Shown here: one piece after another, positions 16,626 to 25,439 of the stretch
Layout of the letters: every line of letters starts with the position of its first letter
Position numbering within the stretch: position 1 is the stretch's first letter
NCBI RefSeq assembly: GCF_002831685.1
Contig: NZ_CP025119.1
Location: forward strand, 469,001-533,000
Direction of reading: 5' to 3'
Length of the DNA: 64,000 bases
Source: Polaribacter sp. ALD11
GTDB lineage: Bacteria; Bacteroidota; Bacteroidia; Flavobacteriales; Flavobacteriaceae
The notes under the pieces: generated by a model
The model's input: the letters and a program-made list of their open reading frames with translations, nothing else
Told to the model about the DNA's origin: nothing
Databases searched by the model: none
Position numbers and translations under genes: made by a program

Positions 16626-17333
16626 CTATTCTAGAATTTCAATAGTCATTTTTATATCATCTACGGGCCATTCGTCTACACCAACTTTTACTTTAGATAT
16701 TTTGTCCATCGTGTCAAAACCAGATATTACTTCACCAAAGACGGTGTGTTGGTTGTCTAAATGATACGCGCCGCTTCTACTATGAACCATGTAAAACTCA
16801 AACGGATTCGATAATTTATTAGGATTTTTCTCCCATTGTCTCGCTGCTGCTAAAGCACCATATTTATGCTTTCTATGGCTTCTAAACTCTGGTTCTAATA
16901 AATAATTACCATACAATCTTCGTTGTTTTCTGGTGTAAGTCTCATCAGAATTTCCTCCTTGAATAACAAAGTTTTTGGCAACTCTATAAATAACTGTAGT
17001 ATTAAAATATTTTAGTTTGGTTAAGAAAATAAAATTAGCTCTATGAATAGGAACATCATCATATAAACGCAGTTTAATGGCTCCAAATTTTGTTTTAATA
17101 ATCACTTTAGTTTCCTTATTCTGTTTTCCATATTCAGTAAAAAATGAGGAGACGTTATCTTTATTTAAACTATCCCAAGGTTTTAAAACTGTTTTTTCTA
17201 AGTTTTTTTTTAATGTATTTTTTGTCTTTTTTATTGAAGTTCCTTTTGTTTCTTCCTTTGCAGATGTTCCTTCTTTACATTGATAAAAAGAGAGAATGAA
17301 TAGAATTAAAGCAAGTTTTATTAAAATTTTCAT
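16626..17333 (-). CDS. Lipoprotein cyclophilin-type peptidyl-prolyl isomerase
   Basis: A 235-residue protein starting at ATG 17331-17333, MKILIKLALILFILSFYQC, a lipoprotein signal with the acylated Cys at about residue 19. A lysine-rich linker precedes a cyclophilin domain: VIIKTKFGAIKLRLYDDVPIHRANFI, then IYRVAKNFVIQGG and QHTVFGEVISGFDTMDKI. It should act in the periplasm on envelope proteins. The usual SGPNTNGSQF stretch is replaced by a divergent NPFEFYMVHSRSGAYHLDNQ, so catalytic efficiency may differ. An ATG at 17360 lies before the signal peptide and is unlikely. Confidence 0.9.
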   Translation of the reverse strand: MKILIKLALILFILSFYQCKEGTSAKEETKGTSIKKTKNTLKKNLEKTVLKPWDSLNKDNVSSFFTEYGKQNKETKVIIKTKFGAIKLRLYDDVPIHRANFIFLTKLKYFNTTVIYRVAKNFVIQGGNSDETYTRKQRRLYGNYLLEPEFRSHRKHKYGALAAARQWEKNPNKLSNPFEFYMVHSRSGAYHLDNQHTVFGEVISGFDTMDKISKVKVGVDEWPVDDIKMTIEILE

Positions 17334-17357
17334 AAATAAAAAGCAGATTTTATGCTT

Positions 17358-17365
17358 CAAAGATA
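17358..17365 (-). promoter_or_regulatory. -7 box before the lipoprotein cyclophilin gene
   Basis: Minus-strand TATCTTTG matches TAnnTTTG, 24 nt upstream of the ATG at 17333. This also supports the shorter start, since the longer reading frame would begin inside the box. Confidence 0.45.
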
Positions 17366-17440
17366 AATCATCAAAATAAAAGAATAGAAAAATTTGATTG
17401 TTTTTAATTGATTTTTATGATTTATTGCTACTTCATTTCT

Positions 17441-17448
17441 TATTTTTG
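17441..17448 (+). promoter_or_regulatory. -7 box before idi, 5 nt from the ATG
   Basis: TATTTTTG matches TAnnTTTG and ends 5 nt before the idi ATG (17454), which predicts a leaderless transcript. Confidence 0.45.
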
Positions 17449-17453
17449 TAATA

Positions 17454-17972
17454 ATGGAAGAACTAGTTATTTTAGTAGACGTAAATGATCAGCCAATTGG
17501 TTTGATGGAGAAAATTGAAGCACATGAAAAAGCATTATTGCACAGAGCTTTTTCAGTTTTTATTTTTAACGAAAAAGGGGAGTTAATGCTGCAACAAAGA
17601 GCTGCTTCTAAATATCATTCACCTTTATTATGGACTAATACTTGTTGTTCTCATCAAAGAGAAGGAGAAAGTAATGTGGAAGCGGGGAGAAGAAGATTGC
17701 AAGAAGAAATGGGATTTGTAACTGAAATAAAAGAAGTTTTTTCTTTTATTTACAAAGCACCTTTTGACAATGGTTTGACAGAGCATGAATTTGACCATGT
17801 TATGGTTGGTAGATATGAAGACGCACCCGAATTGAATAGAAAGGAAGCTGAAGCTTATAAATGGATGACTTTAGAAGATGTAAAGAAAGACATTGAAGAA
17901 AACCCTGAAAGTTATACAGAGTGGTTTAAAATAATTTTTGATAAATCTTACGAAAAACTAACATATGCCTAA
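17454..17972 (+). CDS. idi: Isopentenyl-diphosphate delta-isomerase, type I
   Basis: A 172-residue NUDIX-fold type I Idi that interconverts isopentenyl and dimethylallyl diphosphate for isoprenoids. Seen: the catalytic Cys in LLWTNTCCSHQREGE (about residue 66), the Nudix-like helix GRRRLQEEMGF, and the conserved Tyr/Glu region GLTEHEFDHVMVG. The ORF overlaps the queD start by 8 nt, so translation is probably coupled. Confidence 0.95.
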   Translation: MEELVILVDVNDQPIGLMEKIEAHEKALLHRAFSVFIFNEKGELMLQQRAASKYHSPLLWTNTCCSHQREGESNVEAGRRRLQEEMGFVTEIKEVFSFIYKAPFDNGLTEHEFDHVMVGRYEDAPELNRKEAEAYKWMTLEDVKKDIEENPESYTEWFKIIFDKSYEKLTYA

Positions 17973-18378
17973 AGTTACTGTTCATAGAAAAGCACATTTT
18001 AATGCTGCACATAGATTGTATAGAAAAGAGTGGAGCGATGAAAAAAACTTTGAAGTTTTTAGCAAATGTAGCAACCCTAATTTTCACGGTCATAACTATG
18101 AACTGATCGTTTCTTTAACAGGAGAAATTGATGAAGAAACGGGATACGTATATGATTTGGGTATTTTACGAAATCATATAAAAACAGAAATTGAAGATTG
18201 TTTCGATCATAAGAACCTCAATTTAGAAGTTCCAGAATTTAAAGATTTGAATCCGACAGCAGAAAATATTTCTGTAGTTACCTATAATAAACTAAGAAAA
18301 TTATTGCCAGAAAACTTAGATTTGGAAGTTACGTTGTATGAAACTCCTAGAAATTTTGTGAGTTACTCAGGTGAGTAA
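17965..18378 (+). CDS. queD: 6-carboxytetrahydropterin synthase / PTPS family
   Basis: A 137-residue pterin-fold enzyme. Zinc ligands are visible in FNAAHRLY and NFHGHNYEL, and the active-site Cys in FSKCSNPNFHGHNY (about residue 31). FDHKNLN and PTAENIS are conserved substrate-site stretches, with the C-terminal Glu in LYETPRNFVSY. In bacteria such proteins are usually QueD in queuosine synthesis, though some are pyruvoyl-tetrahydropterin synthases; no queCEF neighbours are present to settle it. Second gene after idi with 8-nt overlap; strong terminator downstream. Confidence 0.88.
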   Translation: MPKVTVHRKAHFNAAHRLYRKEWSDEKNFEVFSKCSNPNFHGHNYELIVSLTGEIDEETGYVYDLGILRNHIKTEIEDCFDHKNLNLEVPEFKDLNPTAENISVVTYNKLRKLLPENLDLEVTLYETPRNFVSYSGE

Positions 18379-18506
18379 AACCTTGCTTAGTTATAGTATC
18401 TAATATCTAATTAGTTTATATAGAACACTGTTCTCTCTGCTTTAATAAAATATAAATTCAGGAAACTTTTAGAAGAGAATATTTAAAACTAGCACATAAA
18501 TTAAAA

Positions 18507-18540
18507 GCCTCGTTTACAATTCGTAAACGAGGCTTTTTTT
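18507..18540. terminator. Bidirectional rho-independent terminator between queD and the M1 peptidase gene
   Basis: Perfect 11-bp stem GCCTCGTTTAC (18507-18517) / GTAAACGAGGC (18523-18533), AATTC loop, followed by TTTTTTT; the minus strand has TTTTAAT, so it can serve both convergent genes. Confidence 0.92.
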
Positions 18541-18561
18541 ATGATTTAAAAAGAAAAGGTT

Positions 18562-20766
18562 TTAGTTCTTTTTTTTGTTTTTAAATTCTTCAAACTTACT
18601 ACCTTCTTTCTTAGGCCAGCTGTTATTAGAAGTATCTACATCTGCAGTTTCAAAATCTGGATCTACTACAATACTCTTAATTTCTTTAGATGACGCAAAT
18701 ACTCTTTTAGCAGTTGTATCATTACTCATCCAAATTTGAGCAGGGTACGTTTCTCTTTTTGTTGTTCCGTCAGCATACGTCAACTCCACAATAATTGGCA
18801 TAACCAAACCTCCCGGTTTTTCAAATTCTACAGCATAAATAAATGAAGGTATTTCTTTTCCTTCAGCATATTTATTCATTGCATTAGCATTTGCGTCTTC
18901 TTTCTTATCAGTAATATAAACTAATTCACCTAAGTTGTCAAAATATTGTTTGTATTGTTCTTTTAATTTTACGACTCTTTCACCTGGTTTATCAGTTAAA
19001 TATAAAGACTTCACTTCTTTAATACCAATATCAGTTACATCAGTTGTATAAAACCAACCTCTCCAGAACCAATCTAAATCCATTCCAGAAGCATCTTCCA
19101 TGGTTCTAAAGAAATCTTCTGGTGTTGGGTGTTTAAACATCCAACGTTTAGAATAGGTTCTAAAAGCGTGGTCAAATAATTCTGGTCCCATAATTGTTTT
19201 TCTTAACATATATAAACCAGCAGCTGGTTTAGAATATGCGTTAGGTCCAAATTGCTTTACATAATCTCCTTGAGACATAATAGGAGAGATGTTAGATTGA
19301 TCTCCGCCCATATATCTTGTAATTTCTTTTGCTGGGTTTGAAGCAAATAATTCTGCATCATACACATCTTCAGCTAAAATTTCAACAAATGAGTTTAAAC
19401 CTTCATCCATCCAAGTCCATTGTCTTTCATCAGAATTTACAATCATAGGAAAAAAGTTGTGTCCAACTTCGTGTACAATTACACCAATCATTCCTTTTTT
19501 AGTTCTATCAGAATATGTTCCATCTTCATTTGGTCTTCCAAAGTTGAAACAAATCATTGGGTACTCCATTCCTTGTCTTTCTGAATGCACAGAGACAGCC
19601 TTAGAATATGGATAATCAAATGTTAATTTAGAATATTCGATAAGCGTTGTTGCAACGGCTCTTGTAGAATGCTCTTCCCATAACGGGTTTCCTTCTTTAG
19701 GATATAAAGAAGTAGCCATAACCGTTTTACCGTTTATATTTACTGCCATTGCATCCCAAATATATTTTCTTGAACTTGCAAATGCAAAATCACGGACTCT
19801 GTTTGCTTTAAATTTCCAAGTTTTTGTTCCTGTTGCACGTCCTTTTTCAGCTTTTTCAGCTTCCTCCTGCGTCACAATAATTACAGGGTTGTCAAACGTT
19901 TTTCTAGCTTTTTCGAAACGCTTGCGTTGTGTTTTTGTTAAAACGTCTTTTTCATTCTGTAAAGAACCAGTAGCTTCTACAATATGATCTGAAGGTACCG
20001 TTAAGTTTACTTCATAATCTCCAAATTCTAATGCAAATTCAGAACGCCCCCAAAACTGCATGTTTTGCCATCCTTCAACATTATTATACACAGCTAATCT
20101 TGGAAAGAATTGTGCAATTGTATAGTTGTTGTTTCCGTCTTTGAAATTTTCTAATCCAGAACGACCACCATCTTTATTAATATCATTGATTAAATAGTTC
20201 CACTGAATTCTAAATTCAAAAGTTTTACCAGGAGCCAATGCTTCAGGTAAATTAATACGCATCATGGTTCTATTAATTGTGTGCGATAATGGTTTACCAT
20301 TACTTTCTACTTTTGTAATGTCATAACCAAAACCTTTTTTTTCGTTCATATAAGAACTTTTAAAATTATCTGGCGTAACAAATGCAGCAGCACTATTAGA
20401 TTTTGCTAACGGAGTTTTTGAATCATCCGCTCTCATATTTTGATCTAACTGTACCCATAAGTATTCTAAATGATCTTTAGAATTGTTGTGATACGTAATT
20501 TCTTCATCACCATAAATTTTGTTAGCACTTTCGTCTAAACGAATGTCCATCACATAATCTACTTTTTGTTGTGTGTATTGGTGACCAGGAGCACCCGAGG
20601 CTGCATGTTGGTCATTTGGAGTTGCCAAAACATCTTTCAATTGTCGGAATTTGTTTTGATCTGTGTGCCCTTGTTGTGTTTTCTTCTTTTCTTTCGTTCC
20701 TTCTTGCGCTATGGTTGCAAAACTGATAAAGAAAAGTGAAAATACTAGTAAAGAAAGTTTTTTCAT
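18562..20766 (-). CDS. M1 family metallopeptidase, paralogue 1
   Basis: A 734-residue gluzincin aminopeptidase-type protein with a signal peptide (MKKLSLLVFSLFFISFATIAQ). The N-terminal M1 beta domain has HNNSKDHLEYLWVQLDQNMR; the catalytic domain has the exopeptidase-like loop GMEYPMICF in place of GAMEN, and the zinc motif HEVGHNFFPMIVNSDERQW with the third ligand in MDEGLNSF (HExxH at about residue 431). It is likely periplasmic or surface-associated and releases amino acids from peptides. About 60 percent alike by eye to the next gene upstream, from which it is separated by about 230 nt that contain a terminator, so it may be expressed separately. Confidence 0.92.
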   Translation of the reverse strand: MKKLSLLVFSLFFISFATIAQEGTKEKKKTQQGHTDQNKFRQLKDVLATPNDQHAASGAPGHQYTQQKVDYVMDIRLDESANKIYGDEEITYHNNSKDHLEYLWVQLDQNMRADDSKTPLAKSNSAAAFVTPDNFKSSYMNEKKGFGYDITKVESNGKPLSHTINRTMMRINLPEALAPGKTFEFRIQWNYLINDINKDGGRSGLENFKDGNNNYTIAQFFPRLAVYNNVEGWQNMQFWGRSEFALEFGDYEVNLTVPSDHIVEATGSLQNEKDVLTKTQRKRFEKARKTFDNPVIIVTQEEAEKAEKGRATGTKTWKFKANRVRDFAFASSRKYIWDAMAVNINGKTVMATSLYPKEGNPLWEEHSTRAVATTLIEYSKLTFDYPYSKAVSVHSERQGMEYPMICFNFGRPNEDGTYSDRTKKGMIGVIVHEVGHNFFPMIVNSDERQWTWMDEGLNSFVEILAEDVYDAELFASNPAKEITRYMGGDQSNISPIMSQGDYVKQFGPNAYSKPAAGLYMLRKTIMGPELFDHAFRTYSKRWMFKHPTPEDFFRTMEDASGMDLDWFWRGWFYTTDVTDIGIKEVKSLYLTDKPGERVVKLKEQYKQYFDNLGELVYITDKKEDANANAMNKYAEGKEIPSFIYAVEFEKPGGLVMPIIVELTYADGTTKRETYPAQIWMSNDTTAKRVFASSKEIKSIVVDPDFETADVDTSNNSWPKKEGSKFEEFKNKKKN

Positions 20767-20860
20767 TTTTGTTTGATTTGAATTAAAATATGCCGTCTAA
20801 AGTAAGCATATAAGAGCAACTCCGTTAAATATTGTTAAAATTTTAACAAATCTTTATAAA

Positions 20861-20896
20861 AAAAAGCGATGTGAAAATGAATTCACACCGCTTTTT
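20861..20896 (-). terminator. Terminator downstream of the upstream M1 peptidase gene
   Basis: AAAAAGCG (20861-20868) and TGTGAA (20870-20875) pair with TTCACA (20882-20887) and CGCTTTTT (20889-20896), one internal mismatch. On the minus strand it is followed by TTTTTTTTA, so it ends the operon of DUF6702 and M1 peptidase 2. Confidence 0.8.
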
Positions 20897-20962
20897 AAAA
20901 TTATTGAAACTAAAAAATAAAATATGCCGGAAGGTTTATCTGTTATCAGGGTATTTCTGAGT

Positions 20963-20978
20963 TCTCGATTGCGCTCGA
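20963..20978. repeat. Half copy of the CTCGAG inverted-repeat family (copy B)
   Basis: TCTCGATTGCGCTCGA differs by one base from the right arm of copy A; no left arm is found within about 100 nt. It lies between the M1 stop (20998) and the terminator. Confidence 0.65.
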
Positions 20979-20997
20979 ACAGATATGCTTCATTTTC

Positions 20998-23127
20998 TTA
21001 ATTTTTCATCTTTGTTTTAAACTTGCTAAATTTATCTTTTTTCTCTCTAGGAAAACTGTTATTAGATACATCTACATCTGCAGTTTCTAAATCTGGATCT
21101 ATCATAATTTTAGTTATTTGCTTGTCTGAATGAATCGCTTTTGTAACTTGTTTGTCATTATATCTCCAAATTTGAGCAGGATATGTCTTTTTCTCTGTGG
21201 TACCATCATCATAAGTGTATTCTACAATAATTGGCATAACCAAACCACCTGGTTTATTAAATGTAATTTCATAGAAATAGTTAGAATTCGCTTTTTTAGG
21301 TTTCGTTATTTTTAAACCAGCGCTTTTATCTTCAATAAAATTGATGGTTTCTTTATTGTCATCTGTCGCATAAAACTTTTTTACATTTTCGATACCAATA
21401 TCTGTAACATCAGTTGTGTAAAACCAACCTCTCCAAAACCAATCTAAATCTACACCAGAAGCATCTTCCATTGTTCTAAAAAAATCTGCAGGAGTAGGGT
21501 GTTTAAACATCCATCTTTGAGAATAGGTTCTAAAAGCATGGTCAAATAATTCTTTACCCATAATTGTTTCTCTCAAAATCCATAAAGCAGTTGCAGGTTT
21601 TCCGTACGCATTGTTACCAAAGCTATGTACATTATCTCCTTTCGACATAATTGGAGAAATCTTAGATTGATCTCCAGCCATATAACGTACAATGTTTTTA
21701 GGTAATCCTCTACCTAAAGGATATCCCTCTTCATAATCCATCATAGCTAACATTTGTACATAAGAGTTTAAACCTTCATCCATCCAAGTCCATTGTCTTT
21801 CATCAGAGTTTACAATCATAGGAAAAAAGTTATGACCAACTTCATGCACTGTTACACCAATCATTCTATATTTTGTTCTGTCTGAATACGTACCATCAGC
21901 ATCTGGTCTTCCTGGATTGAAACAAATCTGCGGATATTCCATTCCCATTTGTCCGTCTACAGAAATTGCTTTGTGATACGGGTAATCAAATGTATATCTA
22001 GAATATGTTTTTAACGTTTGTGCAACTGCTCTTGTAGAGTGGTCACCATATAAAGGATTCGCTTCTTTAGAATATAAAGATTCTGCCATCACCGTTTTTC
22101 CATTGATGTCTACTGCCATTGCATCGAAAATAAATTTTCTTGAACTAGCAAATGCATAATCTCTCACATTTTCAGCATAAAACTTCCAAGTTTTAGTCTT
22201 TTTAGATTTACTTTTTTCTATTTTTTCTGCTTCTTCCTGAGTTCTAATAATTACAGGGTTGTCAAAAGTTTTTCTAGCTTCTTCTATTCTTTTTAATTCT
22301 TTATTAGAAAAAACATCTTTAGGGTTTTGTAAAATACCTGTTGCCCCTAACATATGATCTTCTGGTGTTGTAATATTTACCGTAAAATCTCCAAATTCTA
22401 AAGCGAATTCACTTCGTCCCCAGAATTGGTCATTTTGCCAACCTTCTACATTATCATACACACATAATCTTGGGTAAAATTGAGCAATAACATAGTTGTT
22501 ATTTCCATCTTTAGGAAAGTGCTCATAACCAGATCTACCACCTTGTGTTCTGTGATTGTTAATATTGTACCACCATTTTATTTTGAATTGAAACTGCTCA
22601 CCAGAAGCCAAAGGTTGTGCTAAATCAATACGCATCATTGTTTGGTTTATGATATAAGATAAATTGCTATCATCTGTATTTGTTACACTTTCTATTTTAA
22701 AACCACCATCAAAAGGAGTATCTACATAAGATTTATTAAATCTTGTTTTAGAGGTTTTGTTAGGAATTGTACTAGATTGAATGTCTGGAGATTTAGAATC
22801 TGCAGCTCTCATATTTTGATCTAATTGAACCCATAAATACTGTAAAGTATCATCTGAATTATTATGATATGTTATGGTTTCATTCCCGTAAATTCTTGTA
22901 TTATCGTCGTCTAAAACAATGTCTATATTATAGTCTACCTTTTGCTGCGTATATTTTAAACCTGGTGCACCAGAAGCAGTTCTTTGCAAATTAGGTGTTG
23001 GTAAAAGCTCTTTTAGTTGCTTAAATTTATTTTGATTGGTGTGCCCTTCTTTTGCTTTAGAATCTTGCCCAAAAGTAGCACTGGTTAGAAACACAATTGA
23101 AAGGATTAGTAGCCCTATTTTTCTCAT
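20998..23127 (-). CDS. M1 family metallopeptidase, paralogue 2
   Basis: A 709-residue protein from ATG 23125-23127 (MRKIGLLILSIVFLTSATFGQ signal peptide); a longer frame from 23157 would put ten residues before the signal. Same build as its downstream paralogue: HNNSDDTLQYLWVQLDQNMRA, GMEYPQICFNPGRP, and the zinc-site HEVGHNFFPMIVNSDERQW (about residues 428-446) with MDEGLNSY. The region after about residue 590 is a shared C-terminal domain ending TADVDVSNNSFPREK. Tandem duplication with the next gene; sits 31 nt after the DUF6702 gene, which I recall as a common M1 partner in flavobacteria. Confidence 0.92.
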   Translation of the reverse strand: MRKIGLLILSIVFLTSATFGQDSKAKEGHTNQNKFKQLKELLPTPNLQRTASGAPGLKYTQQKVDYNIDIVLDDDNTRIYGNETITYHNNSDDTLQYLWVQLDQNMRAADSKSPDIQSSTIPNKTSKTRFNKSYVDTPFDGGFKIESVTNTDDSNLSYIINQTMMRIDLAQPLASGEQFQFKIKWWYNINNHRTQGGRSGYEHFPKDGNNNYVIAQFYPRLCVYDNVEGWQNDQFWGRSEFALEFGDFTVNITTPEDHMLGATGILQNPKDVFSNKELKRIEEARKTFDNPVIIRTQEEAEKIEKSKSKKTKTWKFYAENVRDYAFASSRKFIFDAMAVDINGKTVMAESLYSKEANPLYGDHSTRAVAQTLKTYSRYTFDYPYHKAISVDGQMGMEYPQICFNPGRPDADGTYSDRTKYRMIGVTVHEVGHNFFPMIVNSDERQWTWMDEGLNSYVQMLAMMDYEEGYPLGRGLPKNIVRYMAGDQSKISPIMSKGDNVHSFGNNAYGKPATALWILRETIMGKELFDHAFRTYSQRWMFKHPTPADFFRTMEDASGVDLDWFWRGWFYTTDVTDIGIENVKKFYATDDNKETINFIEDKSAGLKITKPKKANSNYFYEITFNKPGGLVMPIIVEYTYDDGTTEKKTYPAQIWRYNDKQVTKAIHSDKQITKIMIDPDLETADVDVSNNSFPREKKDKFSKFKTKMKN

Positions 23128-23158
23128 AATTTGAAATTTGTATTGATTAGTATTCATT

Positions 23159-23656
23159 TTAATAGGTTAATATTTTATTATAATCATCTTTAGAAAGTAA
23201 AACACTTTTATTTTTCTTACCTACTTTAGATTTTATTAAGTTTTGTTGTTCTGGAAAATGTTTCATTAATATTTTATTGGTAATTTCTATCGTAGAAATG
23301 GTAGGTATATTTTCAATTTCTAAGTAAAAATAGACCAAATCTCCGTCATATTCTTTTCCAATATATGTAAACTCTTTAGCAACATTATCAATTTTAAATT
23401 GAAGTTTAGTTTTTAAGTATTTTTCAAAATAAACATCATTATTTTGAAGTTCTTTTTTTGTTGTGAGTTGCAAATCGATCTTATAGTCTTTATTTAAAGC
23501 AGTCTCAATATCATCCATAAAGACATTAATAATAATTTGTACAGATTTAGATTCTTCTTTAAATTTTATCTGTGTTAAGCTTAAATAATATTTATGTGCA
23601 GAGAAGGAGAGCAACGGAATTACTAAAAGTAATAAAAAGGATTTTTTAAATTTCAT
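23159..23656 (-). CDS. DUF6702 family exported protein
   Basis: A 165-residue protein with a signal peptide (MKFKKSFLLLLVIPLLSFSA) then HKYYLSLTQIKFKEESKSVQI, which fits DUF6702, a family usually encoded next to M1 peptidases in Bacteroidetes. The mature part is predicted all-beta/alpha with FMDDIETALN and EIENIPTISTIEITN stretches. No catalytic motif seen. Between the CarboxypepD-like triplet and the M1 gene (29 nt and 31 nt gaps), so one transcript is likely. Function unknown; an M1 partner or assembly factor is an inference. Confidence 0.75.
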   Translation of the reverse strand: MKFKKSFLLLLVIPLLSFSAHKYYLSLTQIKFKEESKSVQIIINVFMDDIETALNKDYKIDLQLTTKKELQNNDVYFEKYLKTKLQFKIDNVAKEFTYIGKEYDGDLVYFYLEIENIPTISTIEITNKILMKHFPEQQNLIKSKVGKKNKSVLLSKDDYNKILTY

Positions 23657-23685
23657 ATAAATTTGAAAACAATTACTGAGCCAAA

Positions 23686-24489
23686 TTACTCATTTTTTAT
23701 AATTTGTAGGTACGTTTTACTTTCTGTTTGAAAAATTTTAATAATATCTAAAACCTTTTTGTCTTTATGAAGTGTTTCAATTCCTAAAGGATTGCAGTAT
23801 TCTAAGAAATGAAAGTACTTATCCATAGGGATTTTCAGTTCATCAAAAAAGAATTTTTCACCTAGCTCAGACATTATTTTATAAGGAAAAGCTTTTTTTC
23901 TAGCCAATTTTTTTCTTAAAGCCCACAAACGTTCAGAATCTTTAAAAGGAATTGTTCCACCGGCCCCTGCGCCAGAAAATGAATTAGGCACTGTGTTAAC
24001 TATAGGTGGTTTACTTCTGTCTATCTCGTCAATAGAAAATCTTAATTTACCAAATTCTATTTCAGAAAAATCCATAAGGTTTCTTAATAAAGAATCTTTT
24101 TTGTTGTTAGGTACACTTTTAGAATCGATACCCAAACTACCAGATAAGTTGTGTTTTTTTAATTCGAAAGTATCTAAAACAACTGTATTATAAGCTAATT
24201 TTACGTTTATAGATTTATTATGAATGTTGTTTTTATTGATGATTACAAATTTGGTAATGTGCTGTATTGAAGATATTCTTAAGGAATCTCCTTCTGTTAC
24301 AAAAATTCTAAAAACACCGTTGTCTGAAGAAAAAGTACCTTGATTCGTTTTTACGTTAATGATATTCGCATTTTTAACCGTGCTTAAAGAGTCTGTAACT
24401 TTACCATTTATTAAGGTTTTTCTTTGTTGGGAAAAAGTAGAAAACACAACAAAACTAAAAAGGAACACTAGAAGTATTTTTTTGATCAT
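23686..24489 (-). CDS. CarboxypepD_reg-like exported protein, tandem paralogue 3
   Basis: A 267-residue protein from ATG 24487-24489 (MIKKILLVFLFSFVVFSTFSQ signal peptide); the frame extends 17 residues further to 24540 but that part precedes the signal. N-terminal carboxypeptidase regulatory-like domain (about 20-105): LINGKVTDSLSTVKNANIIN, TKQGTFSS-type turn and DSLRISSI. The C-terminal third has a conserved LGEKFFFDELKIPMDKYFHF block also found in its two upstream paralogues. No catalytic motif. Probably periplasmic or outer-membrane associated; role unknown. Confidence 0.72.
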   Translation of the reverse strand: MIKKILLVFLFSFVVFSTFSQQRKTLINGKVTDSLSTVKNANIINVKTNQGTFSSDNGVFRIFVTEGDSLRISSIQHITKFVIINKNNIHNKSINVKLAYNTVVLDTFELKKHNLSGSLGIDSKSVPNNKKDSLLRNLMDFSEIEFGKLRFSIDEIDRSKPPIVNTVPNSFSGAGAGGTIPFKDSERLWALRKKLARKKAFPYKIMSELGEKFFFDELKIPMDKYFHFLEYCNPLGIETLHKDKKVLDIIKIFQTESKTYLQIIKNE

Positions 24490-24573
24490 GCAGTTAAGTT
24501 GGGTAGCTACAAATTTCGGAATTAGATTTTTTAAAGACATATAATTTTTTGGTAAACTTCTGTTAAAAGATTT

Positions 24574-25365
24574 TTATAATTTTAAATAGCCAATACTTTC
24601 TTCTTTTAATACTTTTATCAACTTTAAGATTTTGTTTTTTTTATAAAGTTCAACAACACCTTTGTAAGAACAATACGTAAAAAAGTGATTGTATTTTTCT
24701 TTCGGGATCTTTAATTCCTTTAAAAAGAAATCTTCGCCTAGTAATTTGAAAATTTTAATTGAAACTTGTTGTTCTTCTTCTAATTTGTCTAACAGATATT
24801 TTTCTTTACTTATAGCAGTTTTTCCACCAGATGAAATACCAACACCTTGAAAAGTACCAGTAAGTTTAATAGCTTTAGGTTTGGCTAAATGAATTTCATT
24901 TGCGCCCATTGGCATATTAGAGATAGCGTATATATCCATGCTTTTAATTTCATGCAATAATTTTTCTACGGCATCTGCTTTGTAATTTTTTGGTGTTTTT
25001 TTTACATCTAAAGATAGAGAACCCGTTAAATCTGTTCTTTTTAGTACAATTTCATCTAAATTATAGGTTTCTCTTTTTAGAAAAATGAGATTCTTTTTTT
25101 CTCTTAAATGGAACGCTTTTACCTGTATAAGAGTTGTTTTATAACCTATAGAAGTTATTTGTAAACTATCGTTTTCTTTTGCTGAAATTCTAAAAATACC
25201 ATACTCGTTAGAAAAAGTACCTTGTCTTGTCTTTAAATTAATAACATGTGCATCCTTTACTGCTAAAGTAGAATCGATAATTTTTCCGAAGAAAAAACTT
25301 TTGTTTTTTTGAGAATATGATGAAACAGAAATTATAAAAATAATAAAAAGTAGTGTTTTTTTCAT
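24574..25365 (-). CDS. CarboxypepD_reg-like exported protein, tandem paralogue 2
   Basis: A 263-residue secreted protein (signal MKKTLLFIIFIISVSSYSQ) with the same plan as its neighbours: a regulatory-like beta domain (FFFGKIIDSTLAVKDAHVIN, QGTFSNEYGIFRIS, DSLQITSIGYKTTLI), a variable middle with a Gly-rich GTFQGVGISSGGKTAIS, and a C-terminal block LGEDFFLKELKIPKEKYNHF. Closest to paralogue 3. Gap of about 84 nt to the next gene, same strand. Confidence 0.72.
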   Translation of the reverse strand: MKKTLLFIIFIISVSSYSQKNKSFFFGKIIDSTLAVKDAHVINLKTRQGTFSNEYGIFRISAKENDSLQITSIGYKTTLIQVKAFHLREKKNLIFLKRETYNLDEIVLKRTDLTGSLSLDVKKTPKNYKADAVEKLLHEIKSMDIYAISNMPMGANEIHLAKPKAIKLTGTFQGVGISSGGKTAISKEKYLLDKLEEEQQVSIKIFKLLGEDFFLKELKIPKEKYNHFFTYCSYKGVVELYKKNKILKLIKVLKEESIGYLKL

Positions 25366-25439
25366 ATGGTTAATTTTTTACAAAGAAAATAGAACCATCA
25401 CTTAAAACTCTATTAATAGAATTGTAAATTGTTGTTAAA